DNA of 64,000 nucleotides from Ampullaceana balthica (taxonomy: Eukaryota; Mollusca; Gastropoda; Lymnaeidae). This document shows positions 24,086-35,478 of this stretch, piece after piece (position 1 is the stretch's first letter; the number at the start of each line of letters is the position of its first letter). The notes beneath the pieces were generated by a model. It saw nothing but the letters and a program-made list of their open reading frames with translations, did not search any database and had not been told where the DNA came from. The translations under genes and the position numbers were made by a program. The stretch spans positions 1,903,501 to 1,967,500 of the forward strand of contig CALYLW010000044.1 of NCBI GenBank assembly GCA_944989445.1. Reading direction: 5' to 3'.

Positions 24086-25696
24086 CTATCTGATGGGTTG
24101 TATTAAGTTATCTTTGTGTTGTATTTCTAAATTAGAATTAATTGATTTATGTATGATTACTACTTTGCTCTTGGTTCTTCTATCCTCTAGTGTTTCAAGG
24201 TTTAATGATTTAACTAATGGTGTTATTCTTGTCAGTTTTGAATATTCTCCAGTAATGAATCTGGCAGCTCTTTTTTGAATTTGTTCTAGTTTATCAATGT
24301 TTTCTTTGGTGGATGGGTCCCATACAGAAGATGCATATTCTAGTACAGGTCTCACCATAGTGAGGTAGCATTTTAGTTTTAAATCTCTATTACATTTGTT
24401 AAAGTTTCTTTTTATAAAGCCTAAAGTTTTGTTAGATTTTTAATAACTTCATTGACATTGGGGATTCCATGATAGTTTCTCATTTATTAAGACTCCTAAG
24501 TATTTTGCATCTTTAGTTTGGGTCCGTTCTTTTCCATGAATGTAATATTTTGAATTTATTTGTTTCTTTTTCTTTGTTACTATTAACAGTTGACACTTTT
24601 CTGGGTGGAAAGACATACTCCAGTTAGTTTCCCATTTTATCAATTCATCTAAGTCTTTTTGTAAAATTTTGCTATCTTGTTCTGATTTAATTGTTCTATA
24701 GATTATACAATCATCAGCAAATAACCTAACTTTTGTACCTGTTGAGATGTTGTTGGGTAAATCATTTATATAAATTAAAAAGTGTAAGGGACCTAGTACA
24801 GTTCCTTGTGGAACTCCTGACTTAACCTTTATTGGTGCAGATTTAGATCCATTAATTATTACAGTTTGCTCCCTGCCCAAAAGGAAGTCTTGGATCCAGT
24901 GATGTAAGGAACCTGAGATTCCATAGTAGTTAAGTTTTTTAAGTAAACTAATGTGGTGAACTTTGTCAAATGCTTTTGAGAAGTCTAGTAATATTGTATC
25001 TATTTGATCATTTTTGTCTAAGACTTTTGATAGTTCATCTATTAAACCTATTAATTGTGTTTCACATGATCTGTTTTTTCTAAAGACGTGTTGATGTGGG
25101 CATAGGGCATTATATTTATCAATGTGGTTAACTATTCTACTATATATTATGTGTTCTAGTAATTTACAGGTGATACTAGTAAGTGATACAGGCCTGTAAT
25201 TACCAGGGTCTGATTTATCCCCTTTCTTAAAGAGTGGAGTTACGTTAGCTAATGTCCAAACCTGGGGCACTTTACCCTGGTTTAGAGAGGCTTGAAAGAG
25301 AACTACAAGGATTGGGGACAGTTCATTGCTTAGTTCTTTTAATAACCTTGCAGGCAAATCATCTGGGCCAGTAGCTTTGTTTATTTTAAAGTTTTTTAGG
25401 ACTGAATGTATACATATCTCATCTACAGTTATGTTACCTATTTCCTCCATTTTATTTAAATTTATTAAAACTTCCTTGTCGCCTGAGGCAGAAAAAGATG
25501 ATGCAAAATATGTCTTAAGGATATTAGCTTTAGTTTCATTATCATTATAGGTTTTATTATTTGAGCCTTTTAGTGTGGTTCCTGAAGGTTCCATTTTTTT
25601 AGATTTGATAAAGGACCATAAGTTTTTATTTTTATCGTTGGTAATTACATTGTTTATATATTCATTTTGGAGGTTTCGACTAAGTTTTTGTGTCAA
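24086..25696 (-). pseudogene. LINE reverse transcriptase (jockey/CR1-like), frameshifted
   Basis: RT motifs are in order: GPDDLPARLLKEL, NYRPVSLTSITCKLLE, LLDFSKAFDKVHH (first aspartate), SGVPQGTVLGPLHFLIYIND and the catalytic RLFADDCIIY box, then KYLGVLINEKLSWNP. One extra t near 24455, compared with the copy at 50760-51377, breaks the frame. The rest (RPVLEYASSVWDPSTKENID) continues in another frame at 24086-24358. Apart from a few such breaks the domain is intact. Confidence 0.88.
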
Positions 25697-26500
25697 GTGT
25701 TTAATCTTTAAGTATTTTTCTGTGTATCCTATATGAATAGGTAGCTTTATATTTCTTAAATAAGTTCTCTTTTTGTTTGCATAGCTTTTTCAATCTAGAA
25801 TTGAACCAGCATTTGTTAATTTTATTTGATGTTAGTTTTGTTGGAACATTCTCATCCATTATAGTTTTTAGATTTGTTTTTATATCTTTCCAAATTTCTT
25901 CTACTGGGCTATTTGTGTTAAATTTACTTAGGAAAGTTTGTTGGAAGTTAGCCGCTGATTGGTGTAGTTTTATTGAATTACATTTATTCCAAAGATAGAT
26001 TATTCTTCTAGGTATCTTATTAATTTTAGTTTTTATTGTATTGGTGACCCTAACAATATCATGGTCGGACAGTCCTGGAATTATTTTATAGTCTAACACT
26101 AGTCCTGGTCTATTTGTTAGGAATAAATCTAGTGTTTTATTTTTCATTGTTGCTGTTTTTACTATCTGTTCTAGGTTTATGTTGTTTATAGTGTCTAAAA
26201 AGTGTTCATTAATTTCTTTGTTAGTTTGATGGTTATCAATTGTATAATTTTTCCAATTTATATCTGGAAGATTAAAGTCCCCCATAATCCATAGAACTGC
26301 ATTTTGATTATTCTCTTTTATGAAAGATTGTTCATGTATTCTAGGGTTTGTATTCGGAGGTCTATATATACTGCCTACAATAAGTGGGGATGAGTTTGGT
26401 GTAATTATTTTACAATAAATAGACTCTATATTAAAATTTGGCTGTGTAGTAATTTATTCAGCTTTGATATTTGATTTAATTGCAAGTAGCACTCCTCCAT
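25697..26500 (-). pseudogene. LINE endonuclease domain fragment
   Basis: The frame shows YRPPN, the MGDFNLPDINW motif of apurinic-type endonucleases, a TRNKTLDLFLTN-like stretch (here KNKTLDLFLTNRP) and the catalytic LSDHDIV histidine motif. The N-terminal third is missing because the element is 5'-truncated, and an in-frame stop follows KSNIKAE. A frame change near 25700 separates it from the RT part. Confidence 0.85.
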
Positions 26501-26551
26501 AAGTAGCATGAACGTGGACACATTAAATTTAAAAATATCTCGAGCTGAATA

Positions 26552-27053
26552 ATAAGCCATGACCCATCAATCCAAATAATAAGCCATGACCCATCAATCC
26601 AAATAATAAGCCATGACCCATCAATCCAAATAATAAGCCATGACCCATCAATCCAAATAATAAGCCATGACCCATCAATCCAAATAATAAGCCATGACCC
26701 ATCAATCCAAATAATAAGCCATGACCCATCAAATAATAAGCCATGACCCATCAATCCAAATAATAAGCCATGACCCATCAATCCAAATAATAAGCCATGA
26801 CCCATCAATCCAAATAATAAGCCATGACCCATCAATCCAAATAATAAGCCATGACCCATCAAACCAAATAATAAGCCATCACCCATCAATCCAAATAATA
26901 AGCCATGACCCATCAATCCAAATAATAAGCCATGACCCATCAATCCAAATAATAAGCCATGACCCATCAATCCAAATAATAAGCCATGACCCATCAATCC
27001 AAATAATAAGCCATGACCCATCAATCCAAATAATAAGCCATGACCCATCAATC
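26552..27053. repeat. 25-bp minisatellite (about 20 units)
   Basis: The unit is aataagccatgacccatcaa followed by tccaa. One unit near 26728 lacks the last five bases. 25 is not divisible by 3, so the peptide frame cycles, which argues against coding. Confidence 0.95.
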
Positions 27054-27059
27054 CAATTT

Positions 27060-28367
27060 CCTTAGATAGAACAAAAACTCAATTTGTAATAAACGGAGTT
27101 CGGGTTTATTAATTGAACTATTTTCTACGATAACGCTAACAATGTTACTGGGTCATGATAACCGGAAATGATTCAACATGCCAAAGAGCAAGAAGTCATC
27201 ACCTACTCAAACAGCTTTTGTCTGGCGCATCGATTTCTACCCCATCATCGTTAGGGAAGTCACGTGATGAAGATCTACTTTGTTCCCGCGCCTTTATCTC
27301 GAGCATGCGCGCTTTAATCGCGGCTTTTCCCGGGTAAACAGAACGGGCACCGGAGGCGCGAAAGGAGATTTAGGGACGTGGAGAGCATGAGATAGATGGA
27401 CGTGACGTAAGGGCCGACTGAGACCAACTCAAACACTTTGTTGAGAAGACATCTTGGTCATGATGGGGCATGGATTGAAATTTTATAGTCATTATGAAAA
27501 ATCTGTTGGATTTATTTTACTTAAATCTAGATAAATCATATTAAAATTGGTCCTGAAATTATTGTACTTCATTATATATGCACTTTATTTAATTTTTTAA
27601 AATTGCTATTTATTGTTCGCACTATTGCAAGTTTAAATGAATCAAATAGAGAATAATAATTAGTGTCAATAAATAAGCCTTTTAACTATGCGGATATATC
27701 AAATGTTTTAGTATCAAAAATGTTGTTTAAGCAATGAAGGTACTTCATAATGATGGACAATCCCATAATAAAAGACTTGCTATCAACAAATAGCAGAAAC
27801 ATCCCATGATGGGATAACGAGTCTAGCGGAATGGGAAAAGATTAAGCGACAGGAGGCTTTAAAACTAATGAATTGAAGCTCAACACTGTGAAAGGACCGC
27901 ATTTATTTCAATATTTTTTCATAATTAATAGAACAACTACCATTGCCAATACTCATGAGAATTATGGAACATTTTATTTATAAAATGACAGATTTTGAGG
28001 TTATATGTTAAATAAAACATAAATGACATTAATATATTTTTTATTGATCTAGTGCGGGACCATTACATTTTTTGATTCTCTTCGCCACTGGAAATTTGCT
28101 CTTTTTTAATGAACTTATCAGTATAAAACTTAACATTGCCAGACTTGCTAAAAGAGAGACACCATGAAAAAGGGAGCATCTTAAAAATATCATAGCCAGC
28201 AAGTATAATAAGCAAAGAGACCTGTCTCTCTAGTCGAGCTACCGAGGGCCATGGCATGCAGAAATAAACGGCAAAAAGACACCAAAAAAATATAGACCAG
28301 CTAACCAGGCACATAGCAAGATGGTATAAACAGCAAAGAGACAATATTAAAGTGAATCTTGGCTCAC
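27060..28367. other. Intron C-D, mostly unique sequence
   Basis: A GC-richer patch at 27215-27440 (cgcgcctttatctcgagcat, ggcgcgaaagg) is followed by AT-rich DNA up to exon C. I recognise no gene or element. The donor of exon C begins at 28367. Confidence 0.4.
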
Positions 28368-28486
28368 CTTGTTGCGGAGATTCTAGACGCCAGGTAGCCA
28401 CCGGGTATCTGGGTCACAATGTACCCCCAGAAGAACGAGCTGTCAACGACACCAACGGTTTCCGGCGTCCAGTTGAACTCAGGTTC
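28368..28486 (-). CDS. VGLUT-like: SLC17/VGLUT-like transporter, exon C (TM2)
   Basis: Internal exon of 119 bp. The acceptor reads ATCCACCCACAG ending at 28487 and the donor is GTGAGCC at 28367. It starts in phase 0 and ends with two bases (AG) of an arginine codon completed by exon D. It encodes [12 protein letters not shown], the conserved pre-TM2 luminal motif of VGLUTs, then [20 protein letters not shown], a TM2 signature. In vertebrate VGLUTs the position before the small residue and SFFWGY is a histidine (VGLUT2 H128). Here it is aspartate ([10 protein letters not shown]). This suggests a divergent or invertebrate-type member, so the substrate is not certain. Confidence 0.95.
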
Positions 28487-28504
28487 CTGTGGGTGGATAT
28501 GAAT

Positions 28505-29510
28505 GGTTGGACTGTCATTACTAACTTGTTGAAGGAATGGTTTGACTGTCATTACTAACTTATTGAACGAATGGTTTGACTGTCATTACTAACTTGTTGA
28601 AGGAATGGTTGGACTGTCATTACTAACTTGTTGAAGGAATGGTTTGACTGTCATTACTAACTTGTTGAAGGAATGGTTTGACTGTCATTACTAACTTGTT
28701 GAAGGAATGGTTGGACTGTCATTACTAACTTGTTGAAGGAATGGTTGGACTGTCATTACTAACTTGTTGAAGGAATGGTTTGACTGTCATTACTAACTTG
28801 TTGAAGGAATGGTTGGACTGTCATTACTAACTTGTTGAAGGAATGGTTTGACTGTCATTACTAACGTGTTGAAGGAATGGTTGGACTGTCATTACTAACT
28901 TGTTGAAGGAATGGTTTGACTGTCATTACTAACTTGTTGAAGGAATGGTTGGACTGTCATTACTAACTTGTTGAAGGAATGGTTTGACTGTCATTACTAA
29001 CTTGTTGAAGGAATGGTTTGACTGTCATTACTAACTTGTTGAAGGAATGGTTGGACTGTCATTACTAACTTGTTGAAGGAATGGTTGGACTGTCATTACT
29101 AACTTGTTGAAGGAATGGTTTGACTGTCATTACTAACTTGTTGAAGGAATGGTTGGACTGTCATTACTAACTTGTTGAAGGAATGGTTTGACTGTCATTA
29201 CTAACTTGTTGAAGGAATGGTTGGACTGTCATTACTAACTTGTTGAAGGAATGGTTTGACTGTCATTACTAACTTGTTGAAGGAATGGTTGGACTGTCAT
29301 TACTAACTTGTTGAAGGAATGGTTTGACTGTCATTACTAACTTGTTGAAGGAATGGTTTGACTGTCATTACTAACTTATTGAAGGAATGGTTTGACTGTC
29401 ATTACTAACTTGTTGAAGGAATGGTTTGACTGTCATTACTAACTTGTTGAAGGAATGGTTTGACTGTCATTACTAACTTATTGAAGGATTGGTTTGACTG
29501 TCACTGTTAA
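28505..29510. repeat. 34-bp array abutting the exon C acceptor (about 29 units)
   Basis: The unit is gaatggttggactgtcatta followed by ctaacttgttgaag, with g/t alternation in ggttgg/ggtttg. The nearest unit ends about 20 bp from the exon C 3' splice site, so the region where the branch point normally lies is part of the repeat. The array itself does not include the acceptor AG. Confidence 0.94.
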
Positions 29511-29517
29511 CTTATTC

Positions 29518-29725
29518 TTATCGTATCTTCTCTGTTATTCTATACAGAATATTATTGCGTCCTACTCTTATCTATGGTTTGTGTTTAGTCCTGCATTCTT
29601 ATTAGAGTTTTAAATGTTGATAAAGTGTTGGCTTTCCTGGTTTCTTCAGGCAACCCATTCCACGCCCAAATTCCTAACGGGAAGAACGAAAATTTTTATG
29701 TGTTTGTTGTTGCATATTTAATGAA
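29518..29725 (-). mobile_element. 3' end fragment of the jockey/CR1-like LINE
   Basis: About 200 bp match the 3' terminal part of the LINE at 23842-26510, including gcgtcctactcttatctatg and ccacgcccaaattcc. It is inserted within the 34-bp array, which resumes in diverged form at about 29726. No coding capacity. Confidence 0.82.
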
Positions 29726-29935
29726 TGGCTTGGCTGTCGTTCCTAACTTGTTCAAGGAATGGTTTGACTGTCACAATTGACTTATTCAATGGATGGTTTG
29801 ACTGTCACAGTTGACTTATTCAATGGATGGTTTGACTGTCACAGTGATTTTTTCAATGAATTGTTTGAATGTCACATTTAACTTATTCAATGGATGGTTT
29901 GACCGATAACAGTTGACTTATTCAATAAATTTACT
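29726..29935. repeat. Diverged continuation of the 34-bp array
   Basis: Five or six degenerate units contain ggtttgactgtcac and gacttattcaatgga. Confidence 0.8.
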
Positions 29936-30119
29936 CGTGTGCTCAAATATGAAGTAACTGGTTCATACATTTGGCACTCTGCTCCTTTGGGCCAAAGGGT
30001 TGGTGCGAAACACTAAATACATTTCTTAAATCAATGAGACATGGCATATTTGGTGGAGATTGCCAATAAGAGAAGGCAACAGCGCTGATTATTTGTGACA
30101 GTGAAAGAGGGTTCATCGT

Positions 30120-30525
30120 AACAAGTGTTTCTGAATCAAATCTTGTTCATATTTAGTCAAATCTCGCGTTTCTCAATCAAATCTTGTTCATATTTAGTCA
30201 AATCTCGCGTTTCTCAATCAAATCTTGATCATATTTGGTGAAATCTTGTGTTTCTCAATCAAATCTTGATCATATTTAGCCAAATCTCGTTTTTCTAAAT
30301 CAAATCTTGATCATTTTTTAGTAAAATCTCATGTTTCTGAATCAAATCTTCATCATATTTAGTCAAATCTCGTGTTTCTGAATCAAATCTTGATCATATT
30401 TAGTCAAATCTCGTGTTTCTGAATCAAATATTGATGATATTTAGTCAAATCTCATGTTTCTGATCAAATCTTGATAATATTTAGTCAAATGTCATGTTTC
30501 TGATCAAATCTTGATCATATTTAGT
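30120..30525. repeat. 41-bp minisatellite (about 10 units)
   Basis: The unit includes gtttctgaatcaaatcttga and tcatatttagtcaaatctc. Units are moderately diverged. Confidence 0.9.
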
Positions 30526-30621
30526 AATTTCTCTAGATTATTTGGGAAACTATCTTATATACTAAGTCACATATAGCGTGAAATAAGTTCAATTTTACTT
30601 TTCATAAACTATTATTGTTAA

Positions 30622-31288
30622 CTAGTCGCCCCGCGGCGTAGCATACGCCGCAAACTTGCTCATAGATAGTGCAAGAAAAAAAGGGAGGGGGAGAACGGAC
30701 ACAAACAGTAGCACGAACAAATGGGAACAACGCGGGTGAACGATGGGGGACCACCGAAGCATTTCTGGTAAGTATTTAGGACATCGCCACAATATATAAA
30801 AAATATTACAGCCATGAAGCCAAGTTGGAGAGCAACAACTTCGTCCATAAACGAAATATGCGACCAATAGAAACAGACAGGTACCTGGTGAAGGAATTGA
30901 TATAACATTGAACAAAGCTTTTTTCCGTGACATGCGAAGCGGTGTTTATGTTTGCTAAGAAAGGGGGGAAAAGAATAGGCATTGACATTTTTAAAAATTA
31001 AAAAAAACATATGTTGCCACTTGGGCTTGAACCTAAGACCTTCCGCATGTTAGGCGGCTGTAATAACCAATACACTACGAAATACATACACACTGTGCAG
31101 GAACTTCGAAAGTGAATGTAAAAAGCATTGCTGTCTCAAGACATGCCCCACCCCTCCACTACCTTCGCTTGCCAACCGTTAACTGTGTTTAGTTGACCCG
31201 AGCGAGGGTCATTCGTCATGCTCGGTTGCACATATTTTTGCTGCGTACTTGCCTGGCATGGTCCCATGAAGAGAATTATATATATAGA
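30622..31288 (-). mobile_element. Non-autonomous Helitron, 667 bp
   Basis: On the minus strand it begins with TCTATATATATAATTCTC (5' end at 31288) and ends with a perfect hairpin of stem GCGGCGTA, followed after GGGGCGA by CTAG at 30622. It is flanked by A on the 5' side and T on the 3' side. A 5' TC, a 3' hairpin followed by CTRR and insertion between A and T without target duplication define Helitrons. No Rep or helicase coding. A tRNA-like segment lies inside. Confidence 0.85.
31013..31084 (-). other. tRNA-Val(AAC)-like sequence, degenerate
   Basis: On the minus strand it contains TAGTGTATTGGTTA (box A-like), an anticodon stem-loop CCGC-CTAACAT-GCGG with anticodon AAC, and GGTTCAAGCCC (box B). 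The acceptor stem and part of the T stem do not pair, so this is not a working tRNA. It is a tRNA-derived fragment captured in, or forming part of, the surrounding Helitron. Confidence 0.65.
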
Positions 31289-31315
31289 TACTTTTTACTT
31301 AGTTCAATCGTGTGT

Positions 31316-31395
31316 GTACTTTGTCAAATGCCATATGTACTTAGTCGAATGCCATATGTACTTAGTCGAATGCCATATGTACTTACTCAAATCAA
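31316..31395. repeat. 21-bp repeat, about 4 units
   Basis: The unit is tgtacttagtcgaatgccata. Confidence 0.85.
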
Positions 31396-31561
31396 TAAGG
31401 TGCGTTTAGAAAAATCAGATGTAAAAAAAATGTATTTATTTAGTGAAATCTCATTTCAAAAATCGTATTTTGTTAGTGAAATGACGGACACATCAGATTT
31501 TATGAGATCGTTAAATGTCTTGTATCCTTGAATTCGATCCTGGGAGCAAGAGATACATTAA

Positions 31562-32022
31562 ATAGTATATACTAATAGCAGATAGTATTCTAATAGCAGA
31601 TAGTATTCTAATAGCAGATAGTATTCTACTAGCAGATAGTATTCTACTAGCAGATAGTATTCTAATAGCAGATAGTATTCTACTAGCAGATAGTATTCTA
31701 CTAGCAGATAGTATTCTAATAGCAGATAGTATTCTACTAGCAGATAGTATTCTACTAGCAGATAGTATTCTAATAGCAGATAGTATTCTAATAGCAGATA
31801 GTATTCTAATAGCAGATAGTATTCTAATAGCAGATAGTATTCTAATAGCAGATAGTATTCTAATAGCAGATAGTATTCTAATAGCAGATAGTATTCTAAT
31901 AGCAGATAGTATTCTAATAGCAGATAGTATTCTACTAGCAGATAGTATTCTACTAGCAGATAGTATTCTAATAGCAGATAGTATTCTAATAGCAGATAGT
32001 ATTCTAATAGCAGATAGTATTC
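31562..32022. repeat. 18-bp minisatellite (about 25 units)
   Basis: The unit is ctaatagcagatagtatt, with a t-to-c variant (ctacta) distributed in an irregular pattern. Confidence 0.95.
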
Positions 32023-33026
32023 AAATTAAAATAATGTTTTGCCAGCAGCCTGAAGAAAAGCGTATCACTTGCTTCAGAAAAATCGATTAAAAAGGTAATT
32101 GATAGATTACATTTTCTATAATTTAATTTCTAGTCTTTCAACCTCTCAATCCGAAGTAACTTCTGTAAAATAAAATGTCGACCACACTGAGTTCTTGTGT
32201 TACAATAAGTGGAAATAAAATGTATTAGAATTGAATTTACTAAATTAAGTGCATGAGTGATGGAAATTCGAGGAATACATTATACTGAATTATTTTAACT
32301 CAATTATCCATCTCTTAAATTATATAAGAAGCTCTTATTTGTGATTTCTTTTCTTCTTTTTCTTCTTTGTCTTGTATACTTTTAGTCTTCTGTCCGAATT
32401 AGAGTATATAATAAAGAAAATACAAAATACACAAACAAATTGTTTCAATGAAAACAATAAAATTGAGCTTTATTTTTAAACTATAGCACGACAGTAGACG
32501 TTTCGGCTAATGCCTTCATCAGTACAATAACATAAAATACGTACTTACCTAAGTAATATTTAAATTCTTAAAACATATTATATTATATAATATTTATGTA
32601 ATATAAAAAGAAAGGAAACACAAAAACAAACATGGACACAGGATATAAGAAAAAGGAAGAAGCATCTAAAGTTTCAATGAAAACCACAACGGGAACAAGA
32701 TTCTGCAGTTAGGTAAAATTATGAATTTGGTTAATTCCATATGGAGCCAACGTACCAAATCGTTTTATAAGTCTATTTTCCATGTGGAATATAATAAAGA
32801 CGATAATTGTCCCATCTTTAATAATTGTGATAGCAACAGATAACTGATAGTTGATGATTATATGAAGAAACTACCCAAATAATATATGTTATTACAATAA
32901 GCCAATAGGTATTGTAGCTCCCTGTCGTTTAGTATATTGTAAATTGCCGTGGTAGGAGAGTGAGTTTCTCAATGAACAAAGATATTGCAGATATACGTTG
33001 ATTAAAAGTTATGAATTATGAAAAAA
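32023..33026. other. Intron B-C, AT-rich, with one ribozyme-like motif
   Basis: About 1 kb without arrays. A conserved-looking segment at 32487-32525 has hammerhead-like core elements (see separate entry). The rest is AT-rich and unassigned. Confidence 0.4.
32487..32525 (-). ncRNA. Hammerhead-ribozyme-like core (possible Penelope-type remnant)
   Basis: The minus strand reads CTGATGA, then A, a GGC-ATTA-GCC stem-loop, then GAAAC, a short loop and GTC. These are the conserved core pieces of a type I hammerhead (CUGAUGA, stem II, GAAA, minimal stem III of two pairs, GUC cleavage triplet). There is one extra A before stem II, and stem I pairing is not evident, so activity is doubtful. Hammerhead motifs with minimal stem III occur in Penelope-like retroelements. 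No coding remnant of such an element is seen nearby. Confidence 0.4.
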
Positions 33027-33329
33027 CTAGTGTTTATCCCGTCAAAAATGACGGAAGTGTTAAAATTAATACATTTCAGCTGAAACTGATAAGAAATGTA
33101 TTTATTTTGAAAAAATACACATCAGAATAAAAAATAATGTAATACAGAACTTTCATTTATTTTTATTTTATTCACTTATTTTCATATTGTAGAATTTTAT
33201 GTAGAACGTTCGAAAAGAGTTATTTTTGGTGCAGTAATTTGGTGCGTTGCTTTCTAAAATTAGTAGCGTCACGGACAGGACAGACGGGACACACGGGACG
33301 TGACATACATTTCAAATTATGTATGTTGA
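33027..33329 (-). mobile_element. Non-autonomous Helitron, 303 bp (copy 1)
   Basis: On the minus strand it starts TCAACATACATAATTTG at 33329 and ends with hairpin CCGTCA-TTTT-TGACGG, then GATAAACA and CTAG at 33027. It is flanked by A and T. It is homologous end to end, in opposite orientation, with 60126-60432. The two copies therefore define the same termini independently. Confidence 0.9.
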
Positions 33330-33394
33330 TATTAGTGCTTGCCATGTAAAGATCTGATGAGTATATACAAATTAATGAGAAACACTTAATAAAT

Positions 33395-33860
33395 TTGACA
33401 TCTACGTTTATCTCGAGGACTTAGTAAATACATGTTTTCTTACGTTTATCTCGAGGACCTAGTAAATACATGTTTTGTTACGTTTATCTCGGAGACCTAG
33501 TAAATACATGTTTTCTTACGTTTATCTCGAGGACTTAGTAAATACATGTTTTCTTACGTTTATCTCGAGGACCTAGTAAATAAATGTTTTCTTACGTTTA
33601 TCTCGGAGACCTAGTAAATACATGTTTTCTTACGTTTATCTCGAGGACTTAGTAAATAAATGTTTTCTTACGTTTATCTCGAGGACCTAGTAAATAAATG
33701 TTTTCTTACGTTTATCTCGGGGACCTAGTAAATACATGTTTTCTTACATTTATCTCGAGGACCTAGTAAATAAATGTTTTCTTACGTTTATCTCGGGGAC
33801 CTAGTAAATAAATGTTTTCTTACGTTTATTTCGGGAACCTATTAAATACTTGTTTTCTAA
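33395..33860. repeat. 38-bp minisatellite (about 12 units)
   Basis: The unit is cttacgtttatctcgaggac followed by ctagtaaatacatgtttt. Confidence 0.93.
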
Positions 33861-34960
33861 CTAAATGTTGAATCTCTTTTAGAGATTAAACTCTAGTTGT
33901 GCAATCTCAAGATTAGACTCAGTGAGGGCATTTGATGAAGTTATCCACAGTTCTCCAAACTCCCAATGGCTTAACTTATATCCACACATTAAGGGCAGGT
34001 GATGATCTGTCAATATGTCAACAATAGATTAACGCTTGTTTAATGTGCTCTTATTTCTATTGACATGAACGTGATGGCGGGCTTAAAGATGTAAGAGAAT
34101 AAAATGCAGGATTTCAATGTCTGTCTTTTTTCTCCAAAGAATCCACTGTTTTAATTTCTTGTTTTTAAACTCCATAAAAATATTTCTTTTAATTGCTTTA
34201 TTTTAAAAAGGCGTTAAACAAATCAAAGTACCGGGTGATTTAACTCAATCAATTGATTGAAATCGATATCAATTAAAGTGTATATTGAATCTTGTTCAAG
34301 CCTGCTTTAATGTATTTTTTTTTACATGTCTGCTATTAAATCGATGTATATTTAAAGAAACGCACATATATATATCACACACACACACAAACATACACAC
34401 CCAAACGCACACACACACATACATTCCTTTATTGAATACCTTTAAAGCAATAAAATACTTAATTTGTAACATTTAAGTTTTGAAAAATCCCTCATTTTGT
34501 TAGTGACAAATTTCATTGTTATTCATTTCAAAATTTAAAAAAATTAAGAAATCAATTAAAGGTAGCTTTACCATCATTTTCCTCCATCATTCATATACCG
34601 ACAAGTTTGTGTTAGAATTAAAAACACACATGAGATACAATATTCTGGTCTGGATGGCTTGAGAAGGGGAAAATAAGTGGGTATTTCATTCAAAGGGATG
34701 GGGTGAAAGGACAATGAAGCTAGAGCTGTAGGAAATTTATTCTAGTCTTGAGTATGGTGGTTTTTGTAAAAAACGTTTTTTAATCATTTGTTTTAGACCT
34801 TTATTTCTCTCTCCAAAACCTTTTTTTTAGAATGCAAAAAAGAATTTAATTCATTTAAAGAAGGAATCCCAATTTTTTTTTAATAAAACAACTATTTTTG
34901 TATGTGAGAACTAAATCGTGTTTTAAATCAATCTTGCTAAAAATTCCAGACATTTCGTAA
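33861..34960. other. Intron B-C, AT-rich, with a CA microsatellite
   Basis: A (CA)n-rich stretch with interruptions lies at about 34373-34420. Nothing else is recognised over 1.1 kb. Confidence 0.45.
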
Positions 34961-34964
34961 CGAG

Positions 34965-35478
34965 TCAGAAGTGCGTTCTGTTACGTGTAAGTCCAGAACG
35001 AATCAGAAGTGCGTTCTGTTACGTGTAAGACCAGAACGAATCAGAAGGACGTTCTGTTACGTGTAAGTCCAGAACGAATCAGAAGTGCGTTCTGTTACGT
35101 GTAAGTCCAGAAGGAGGCAGAAGTGCGTTCTGTTACGTGTAAGTCCAGAACGAGGTAGACGTGCGTTCTGTTACGTGTAAGTCCAGAACGAATCAGAAGG
35201 ACGTTCTGTTACGTGTAAGTCCAGAACGAATCAGAAGTGCGTTCTGTTACGTGTAAGTCCAGAAGGAGGCAGAAGTGCGTTCTGTTACGTGTAAGTCCAG
35301 AAGGAGGCAGAAGTGCGTTCTGTTACGTGTAAGTCCAGAACGAGGCAGACGTGCGTTCTGTTACGTGTAAGTCCAGAACGAGTCAGAAGTGCGTTCTGTT
35401 ACGTGTAAGTCCAGAACGAGGCAGAAGTGCGTTCTGTTACGTGTAAGTCCAGAACGAGGCAGACGTGCGTTCTGTTAT
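34965..35478. repeat. 38-bp minisatellite (about 13 units)
   Basis: The unit is gtgcgttctgttacgtgtaa followed by gtccagaacgaatcagaa. Variants are gaatc, gaggc and gagtc. It contains gtaagt on the plus strand, opposite to the host gene. Confidence 0.94.

Larger units (their letters stand above)
23842..26510 (-). mobile_element. Jockey/CR1-like LINE, 5'-truncated in the endonuclease
   Basis: On the minus strand the element runs from about 26510 (inside the endonuclease, encoding YGGVLLAIKSN) to a pentanucleotide tail of AAGAT repeats at 23842-23860. The same 3' end and tail occur in the nested copy at 50602-51630, and the 3' untranslated part occurs again at 29518-29725. It sits in intron C-D of the transporter in the same orientation as the gene. 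Confidence 0.9.

Noticed and set aside
31013..31084. Functional tRNA-Val gene
   Set aside because: The anticodon stem and boxes are good, but the acceptor stem does not pair and the T stem has a mismatch. It lies inside a Helitron.
34965..35478. Splice donor array on the plus strand (gtaagt in each 38-bp unit)
   Set aside because: No coding sequence precedes the gtaagt and the host gene is on the opposite strand, so it is a chance match, unlike the exon-derived arrays at 10.3 and 45.3-46.8 kb.
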